From: Viridibacterium sediminicola
GTDB taxonomy: Bacteria > Pseudomonadota > Gammaproteobacteria > Burkholderiales > Rhodocyclaceae
Direction of reading: 5' to 3'
NCBI RefSeq assembly: GCF_039631295.1
Contig: NZ_JBDIVE010000013.1
Location: 13,149 to 77,148, forward strand
Length of the DNA: 64,000 nucleotides
Below, piece after piece: positions 59,778-64,000 of the stretch. Position numbers and translations under genes: made by a program. The notes beneath the pieces were generated by a model. That model saw only the letters and a list, made by a program, of their open reading frames with translations, was not told the origin of the DNA and ran no database searches. The number at the start of each line of letters is the position of its first letter. The stretch's first letter is position 1.

Positions 59778-60308
59778 TCACTCTGCCGGATGACGGGAGC
59801 TCTCTTCGACACCATCGCCCCAATCTGCCGGATAAACACCGGATTTCACCAGTTGGTGAAATGTCGAGTGCGGCCAATCCGCCACACGCCGTACCCAGCC
59901 GTGTTTTACCGGGTTGAAGTGCACGTAATCCATGTGCGCAGCGTAGTCAGCGTCATCACGGATCGTGTGCTCCCAGAAGCGCCTCTGCCAGATGCCACGC
60001 TCGCCTTTGGCCGCACGCACGGCAGACAAACGCTCTGTTTTTGGCAATCCTTTGGCAAAGGCTTTCTTGATCTCCCGCCATCGCCCGGAGTAGTCGGAAT
60101 CTCCCGTCGGCAGCGTCCACATCGCGTGAAGATGATCCGGCAAAACAACCCATGCGTCGATATGAAAGGGCCGGCGACGCCTAACAACACGAACTGCCTC
60201 GCGCAGCAAGTCGATATGCTCGACCAACAAGCGATTTTCCCGCTCAAGCAAATTCACCGTAAAAAAATAGGTGCCGCCAGTAACCCGATTGCGTCGATAG
60301 TCCGTCAT
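59778..60308 (-). CDS. REP-associated tyrosine transposase (RAYT, Y1 family)
   Basis: A 176-residue single-domain Y1/HUH transposase. Motifs are VTGGTYFFTVNL (start), the HUH metal site HLH at 59-61 (VLPDHLHAMWTLP), and the catalytic Tyr128 in YVHFNPVKHGWV. RAYTs are thought to mobilise REP/REPIN palindromes, and several REP-like palindromes lie right upstream of this gene. The ATG at 60308 (MTDYRRNRVTGG) is the family start; a longer frame from 60392 is repeat-derived. All key residues are present, so it may be active. Confidence 0.93.
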   Translation of the reverse strand: MTDYRRNRVTGGTYFFTVNLLERENRLLVEHIDLLREAVRVVRRRRPFHIDAWVVLPDHLHAMWTLPTGDSDYSGRWREIKKAFAKGLPKTERLSAVRAAKGERGIWQRRFWEHTIRDDADYAAHMDYVHFNPVKHGWVRRVADWPHSTFHQLVKSGVYPADWGDGVEESSRHPAE

Positions 60309-60331
60309 GCCAACAGTACGGTCATATAGTT

Positions 60332-60361
60332 GGTCGGAAAAGCCGAAGGCGCCTTCCGACG
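60332..60361. repeat. REP-like palindrome 1
   Basis: GGTCGGAAAAGCCGAAGGCG followed by CCTTCCGAC forms a hairpin with a GTCGGAA/TTCCGAC stem. It is immediately upstream of the RAYT start on the minus strand. Confidence 0.75.
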
Positions 60362-60421
60362 TTGGCGATGGTCGATCACCTTCACCGAGCAATCAAATCC
60401 AAACGTCGGAAGAAATTCCAA

Positions 60422-60454
60422 ACGTCGGAAGGCGCTCCGCTTTTCCGACCTACG
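60422..60454. repeat. REP-like palindrome 2, inverted orientation
   Basis: ACGTCGGAAGGCGCTCCGC then TTTTCCGACCTACG is the reverse orientation of palindrome 1, so the two form a REPIN-like pair about 90 bases apart. Confidence 0.75.
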
Positions 60455-60487
60455 ATTCGGATACGCATTCCGGGTTACGGCCTTGCT

Positions 60488-60597
60488 TCGCGCAGCAAGT
60501 CGATATGCTCGACCAACAAGCGATTTTTCCGCTCAAGCAGATTCACCGTAAAAAAATAGGTGCCGCCAGTAACCCGATAGCGTCGATAGTCCGTCAT
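60488..60597 (-). pseudogene. duplicated 5' fragment of the RAYT gene
   Basis: Codes for MTDYRRYRVTGGTYFFTVNL and about 17 more residues matching the RAYT N-terminus, then runs into unrelated repeat sequence. It lacks the HUH and Tyr motifs. It results from the tandem duplication. Confidence 0.85.
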
Positions 60598-60647
60598 GCC
60601 AACAGTACGGTCATATGGTTCGTCGGAAAAGCGTAGCTAGGAAAAGC

Positions 60648-60680
60648 GTAGGTCGGAAAAGCCGAAGGCGCCTTCCGACG
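60648..60680. repeat. REP-like palindrome 3
   Basis: Same sequence and orientation as palindrome 1, in copy B of the duplication, with the extended TAGGTCGGAAAAGCC start. Confidence 0.75.
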
Positions 60681-60739
60681 TTGGCGATGGTCGATCACCT
60701 TCACCGAGTAATCAAATCCAAACGTTGGAAGAAATTCCA

Positions 60740-60773
60740 AACGTCGGAAGGCGCTCCGCTTTTCCGACCTACG
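60740..60773. repeat. REP-like palindrome 4, inverted orientation
   Basis: Same sequence and orientation as palindrome 2, in copy B, ending CCGACCTACG. Confidence 0.75.
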
Positions 60774-60802
60774 ATTCGGATACGCATTCCGGGTTACGGC
60801 CT

Positions 60803-60860
60803 TGCGCGAGAGGTGGATTGGCGGAAGCGCTTTGCGTTCTGTCTTAAGAATATCCGAGGG
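60803..60860. repeat. flanking direct repeat, right copy
   Basis: Right partner of 59714-59770. Downstream of it the base composition turns AT-rich, about 100 bases before the HerA gene. Confidence 0.75.
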
Positions 60861-60963
60861 GGGCGGTACGAGAATCCGGCGCACGCGACTCAACAATGAT
60901 GTTGGCGTTTCTTCATGCCGAAGGGTACCCTTCACTTATCACATCTCTTGCCCGGGGGGCGAA

Positions 60964-62601
60964 ATGTCGATTCGAAACGAAAAACTAAATATTGGACAAG
61001 TTGTATCTGTCGATGGTGCCGCAATTACGCTTGAAGCCACACAACTCAGAGTGACGCTAGAGACAGGCGAAGAGGTACACATAACGGTAGGATCATTTGT
61101 GAATTGCGGCGGAGGGCATGGAGATGTCCTATGTGTAGTCACGCGAGCATGGCAGGAGTTGGTTGAACGTATTGATCCCCAAAACAAGGGACTACGAATT
61201 CTTACCGACGTCAAAAAAGTGGAGCTAGTCGTTGTCGGGTCAATCACTGACGGCTTTCGACGTGGAGTGGATCATCTACCCCCTGTTGGCTCTGCCGCGT
61301 ACTTCATCACTGGCGAAGCATTTGATGCACTCTTAGATGCCGCTCTCGACGCGGAATCACGAAATCGGCTTTTCCCGGTAGGAACCAGAGTAGGTACTGG
61401 CAAAGGAGTAGCCCGATTCGATTTGAACAAATTCTTTGGACGCCACTCAGCCGTCTTGGGAACAACCGGATCGGGGAAAAGCTATACCGTAGCCTCTCTC
61501 GCGCAGGCAGTTCTCAAAAGCTATGCGCGCCCACGTCTCGTCATATTTGACATTCACAACGAGTATGGCCCGGCATTTCAAGGAGAGTTTTCCGAGCGCT
61601 CGTGCTGCATCGGATGGCAAGATTTCCATCTCCCGTTCTGGCTGCTTACCTTTGACGAGTTTGTTGATGTTTTTACTGGTGGGGTGTTGGGGAGCAATCA
61701 GAAGGTGTTTTTATCAACGCACTTGCTAGCCCTTCGACAAGAGTCTCTAGGTGAAAACTCGAAGCTGGATGCCGAGAAGATTAGCGTTGACACTCCCATT
61801 TGTTTCGAATGGGATGAGCTCATCTCCAAATTGGATGAACATTTGGGAGGAATCACAGCGAAAACAGAAAGAGAACCGTTACAAAAAGTCGTCGAAAAAA
61901 TGAAGTCGCGAAGACGCGATCCACGTTTTTCCTTTCTCTTTGATGCTGTCGATTCTCGACAGTCAATGGCGACCTTCTTCGAGAAAATTTTTGGATTGGG
62001 TGAGTCAGATGTGCATGCGACTGTCCTTGATCTTTCGGGGTTACCAACAGAAGTTCGGGCGACCGCCATAGGAATTCTATGTCGATTGTTTTTTGACTAC
62101 AGATACTGGGATAGCAATGCCGAGAACCTCCCTGTTGCTCTTGTTCTCGAGGAGGCCCATGCGTACATACCCGCTGAATCCGACGCTAAGTATGCAATTG
62201 CAGTTGAAGCAATTGAGCGCATTGCCAAAGAGGGCCGGAAGTATGGCCTTAGTTTGGTCGTTGTGTCCCAACGGCCTGCAAACGTCTCACCTACGATCCT
62301 TTCTCAATGCGGAACATTTGTAGCTCTCAGGCTGACATCCGACGTTGATCAGTCCCGAGTTCTTAGACTGCTACCTGATACGTTGGGCAATCAGGCTGGA
62401 ATGCTAAGCTCACTTCGAGATGGAGAAGCTGTGGTATCTGGTGATGGCGTAACGCTGCCTGGACGCGTTTTATTTGATATGCCTACCCCTAAGCCTAGCA
62501 GCTCGGACGTGCGCTTTCATAAGGCATGGTCTGATGGGCCTCCGTCGTGGTATTCGATTGCTGGAGTTGTCGAGCGTTGGCTAAAGCAGAGCCGGAGATA
62601 A
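60964..62601 (+). CDS. HerA-type hexameric ATPase/translocase
   Basis: A 545-residue protein. The N-terminal beta-barrel-like HAS domain spans about 1-130. The RecA-like ATPase core has Walker A GTTGSGKS (166-173), a FDIHNEYG motif after it, Walker B LVLEEAH (Glu396-Glu397) and the VVSQRPANVSPTILSQC sensor region typical of HerA/FtsK relatives. HerA proteins pump DNA and usually work with a nuclease; in defence islands partners include SIR2, DUF4297 and NurA. Here the partner is the OLD-like ATPase 3 bases downstream. The ATG at 60964 follows GGGGGGC. Codon use is much more AT-rich than in the rest of the window, which suggests transfer. Confidence 0.88.
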   Translation: MSIRNEKLNIGQVVSVDGAAITLEATQLRVTLETGEEVHITVGSFVNCGGGHGDVLCVVTRAWQELVERIDPQNKGLRILTDVKKVELVVVGSITDGFRRGVDHLPPVGSAAYFITGEAFDALLDAALDAESRNRLFPVGTRVGTGKGVARFDLNKFFGRHSAVLGTTGSGKSYTVASLAQAVLKSYARPRLVIFDIHNEYGPAFQGEFSERSCCIGWQDFHLPFWLLTFDEFVDVFTGGVLGSNQKVFLSTHLLALRQESLGENSKLDAEKISVDTPICFEWDELISKLDEHLGGITAKTEREPLQKVVEKMKSRRRDPRFSFLFDAVDSRQSMATFFEKIFGLGESDVHATVLDLSGLPTEVRATAIGILCRLFFDYRYWDSNAENLPVALVLEEAHAYIPAESDAKYAIAVEAIERIAKEGRKYGLSLVVVSQRPANVSPTILSQCGTFVALRLTSDVDQSRVLRLLPDTLGNQAGMLSSLRDGEAVVSGDGVTLPGRVLFDMPTPKPSSSDVRFHKAWSDGPPSWYSIAGVVERWLKQSRR

Positions 62602-62604
62602 CCG

Positions 62605-64000
62605 ATGCTGATTAATGAAATGAAACTTTTGGGCTGGCGCTCGTATTCACCTGAGCACGAAGTACACCTTGCCGATCTAGGTCGCGTCAATCTCATGATT
62701 GGCGCAAACAACGTTGGAAAATCAAATTTCGGACGTTTCTTGGTTCGCTTAAGGGAAATACTCCGTGACTACGAAAAGGCGGAGCCATGGAGCGATTCGT
62801 CCCGCACCAACAGCGCACTTTGTGCGGGATCGGGGTGGTTCTCCCCATTGCAAATTCAATTCAATCCGCGAGAAGTAGACCACTGGTTACGCAAAGCTGG
62901 CGTAATCAAAGCAGAAATACATCTCAATACGGATGCTCTTGGTTGCCCTTGGGAATTACCCAGAACTCTGTTCAATGACGAGCAGATACGCGTATCTATC
63001 ACAATGACGCGTGATGGAAATACGGGCTACTTATCTGTAATCCCTATGTCTTGTTATGGAAAACCTCTCATTATCAGAGACGGGAGCACTCACAAGCTAC
63101 TCCTAACGGATCACATCTACTCAGAACAAATCACGGATGCTCACCGTCATCGCGGACTAGGTCTTGCGGTATGTCGTTGCTTGGCGATGTCAGTTATGGA
63201 GATTCGTCCGCTGAGGGATCCCTCCAGAAAATCAACTGAGAATATACAGCACACCACCGACGGTGGAGACATCATCACTGCTTTGCAAAGCAAGCAGAAC
63301 GACAAAAACAATCAACTGTTCTGGACAAAGTGCAAGGCTGATCTCGAAACTTGGTTTGCGTTGCTATTGGGCGAAGACTATCTACGTATAGACATAAACA
63401 CCGAAAACTTTTGGCTGGAAGTAAAGCGGGGCGAAGAAATACTACGGTGCCCTCTTGCGGATCTAGGGGCCGGGGTCTCCGAAATACTTATCGTTCTGGC
63501 GTACTTGCGCCTTCATTCAGACCGGCCTTTTTTTGTCGTGATTGATGAACCTGAGTCGCACCTTCATCCTGGGGCTGTAGTAGAACTTGCAAAAATAATT
63601 ACGAAACACTTGCCAAATCATCAGTTGCTTTTCACAACACACTCAACGGCACTAGTCGATGCAGTGGCCTCCGACTGGCGAACATTTAGGGCAACGAGAG
63701 GTGCGCACCACGGCACCGTGATTGAACCCATCGAAACCACAACATCTAAGTTGGCACTGCTTGCAGACTTGGGCATTCGCCCCTCTCAATTGTTTCTCGC
63801 TCGAGCGATCCTTTGGGTAGAGGGACCGTCGGATATCCACTATTGGACAGCATTAATTAACCAAGTGGATGAAACGCTCGTAGCCGGGCGTGATTTCGCT
63901 TTTGTAACCTATGGTGGAGCCTCCTTAGTCTCAAGTTTCAAGTGCAACACTTGGAGTGAGCTAAGGTGTTGCGATGGGCAAACGTTACAGTCATCTGAGT
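62605..64000 (+). CDS. OLD-like ABC ATPase with TOPRIM domain, partial and probably IS-disrupted
   Basis: The frame is open from ATG 62605 to the window end. Walker A is GANNVGKS (33-40). An ABC-like signature LGAGVSEIL precedes Walker B FVVIDEPESHLHP (about 310-322) and the switch histidine in LLFTTHSTALV. A TOPRIM domain then begins with the conserved glutamate Glu406 in LWVEGPSD and the strand FAFVTYGGASLVSSF. The expected DxD metal motif should follow, but from about codon 446 the sequence turns into what looks like an IS30 end. It starts 3 bases after herA, so they form one operon. OLD proteins are nucleases, including Gabija GajA. AT-rich like herA. Confidence 0.82.
   Translation, partial: MLINEMKLLGWRSYSPEHEVHLADLGRVNLMIGANNVGKSNFGRFLVRLREILRDYEKAEPWSDSSRTNSALCAGSGWFSPLQIQFNPREVDHWLRKAGVIKAEIHLNTDALGCPWELPRTLFNDEQIRVSITMTRDGNTGYLSVIPMSCYGKPLIIRDGSTHKLLLTDHIYSEQITDAHRHRGLGLAVCRCLAMSVMEIRPLRDPSRKSTENIQHTTDGGDIITALQSKQNDKNNQLFWTKCKADLETWFALLLGEDYLRIDINTENFWLEVKRGEEILRCPLADLGAGVSEILIVLAYLRLHSDRPFFVVIDEPESHLHPGAVVELAKIITKHLPNHQLLFTTHSTALVDAVASDWRTFRATRGAHHGTVIEPIETTTSKLALLADLGIRPSQLFLARAILWVEGPSDIHYWTALINQVDETLVAGRDFAFVTYGGASLVSSFKCNTWSELRCCDGQTLQSSE
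63936..64000 (+). mobile_element. left end of a probable IS30-family insertion sequence
   Basis: The segment holds AGTGCAACACTTGGAGTGAG and a GGTGTTGC complement-like partner, then ATG at 63974 followed by codons for GKRYSHLS. The peptide MGKRYSHLS is typical of IS30-family transposase N-termini, and GTGCAACAC-type motifs occur near IS30 ends. Only 65 bases are visible, so the exact end and target duplication cannot be set. Confidence 0.6.
63974..64000 (+). CDS. IS30-family transposase, first 9 codons
   Basis: Encodes MGKRYSHLS up to the window edge. IS30-family transposases often start MG-x-x-YSHL(S/T) before the helix-turn-helix. The call is short and depends on this pattern alone. It is in a different frame from the OLD-like gene. 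Confidence 0.5.

Larger units (their letters stand above)
60199..60805. repeat. tandem duplication of the RAYT 5' end and REP region
   Basis: Copy A (60199-60487, 289 bp) and copy B (60488-60805, 318 bp) are near-identical. Each holds the first part of the RAYT gene, its start codon and a pair of oppositely oriented REP-like palindromes. Copy B contains an extra roughly 29-base insertion near 60621-60650. The copies abut exactly (TCGCGCAGCAAG at 60199 and 60488). Confidence 0.92.

Noticed and set aside
60199..60805. Possible CRISPR array because of repeated sequence
   Set aside because: Only two long tandem copies without short regular repeats and unique spacers; no cas genes nearby.
60307..60899. 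Several short open frames inside the REP and duplication region
   Set aside because: Composed entirely of repeat sequence, with no conserved features or ribosome sites.

Overview
The window reads as a chromosomal segment of a high-GC Gram-negative bacterium, most likely a betaproteobacterium. Pointers are the queA-tgt-yajC-secD-secF cluster, a lysine/alanine-rich histone H1-like protein, a class Ia nrdA with two ATP cones beside nrdB, a MaeB-type malic enzyme, DsbB, EtfAB, and a fused OsmC-YcaO protein. An exact genus cannot be assigned from the sequence alone. Plant-related functions (rhamnogalacturonan acetylesterase, phenolic acid decarboxylase) suggest contact with plant material.

Layout. 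0-3 kb: end of a DUF748/AsmA-like gene, rlmJ, a small PsiF-repeat protein, glutathione peroxidase and an unrecognised conserved protein. 3-11 kb: an M20 amidohydrolase divergent from a yejABEF-type peptide importer, then an AraC/GyrI-like regulator whose stop codon lies inside a 273-bp nested palindromic repeat. 11-23 kb: SGNH acetylesterase, etfBA, EF-hand protein, dsbB, IclR regulator, pbpG, maeB, a membrane-anchored lytic transglycosylase and the H1-like protein. 23-32 kb: nrdB and nrdA with candidate NrdR boxes, ampD-nnrD, cobA-type methyltransferase, an HSL-family hydrolase and a transglutaminase-like protein. 33-37 kb: a TRAP transporter dctPQM with a convergent GntR regulator and tRNA-Leu(CAA). 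37-43 kb: queuosine and Sec genes.

43-60 kb is more accessory. It holds an AraC-regulated molybdenum hydroxylase operon (IorAB-like, XdhC, MocA-like, cyclophilin-like), a Phd/VapC toxin-antitoxin pair between two copies of a dispersed repeat, a TetR-controlled SDR-SDR-oxidoreductase operon, the OsmC-YcaO fusion, an AraC/hydrolase pair, and LysR/padC.

59.7-64 kb is a recombination-prone edge. A REP-associated tyrosine transposase sits among REP-like palindromes in a locally duplicated segment. The sequence then becomes clearly AT-richer and carries a two-gene operon: a HerA-type ATPase followed by an OLD-like ATPase whose TOPRIM domain appears cut by the left end of an IS30-family element. 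This resembles two-gene anti-phage modules and is the best candidate for an undescribed system, although this copy is probably damaged.
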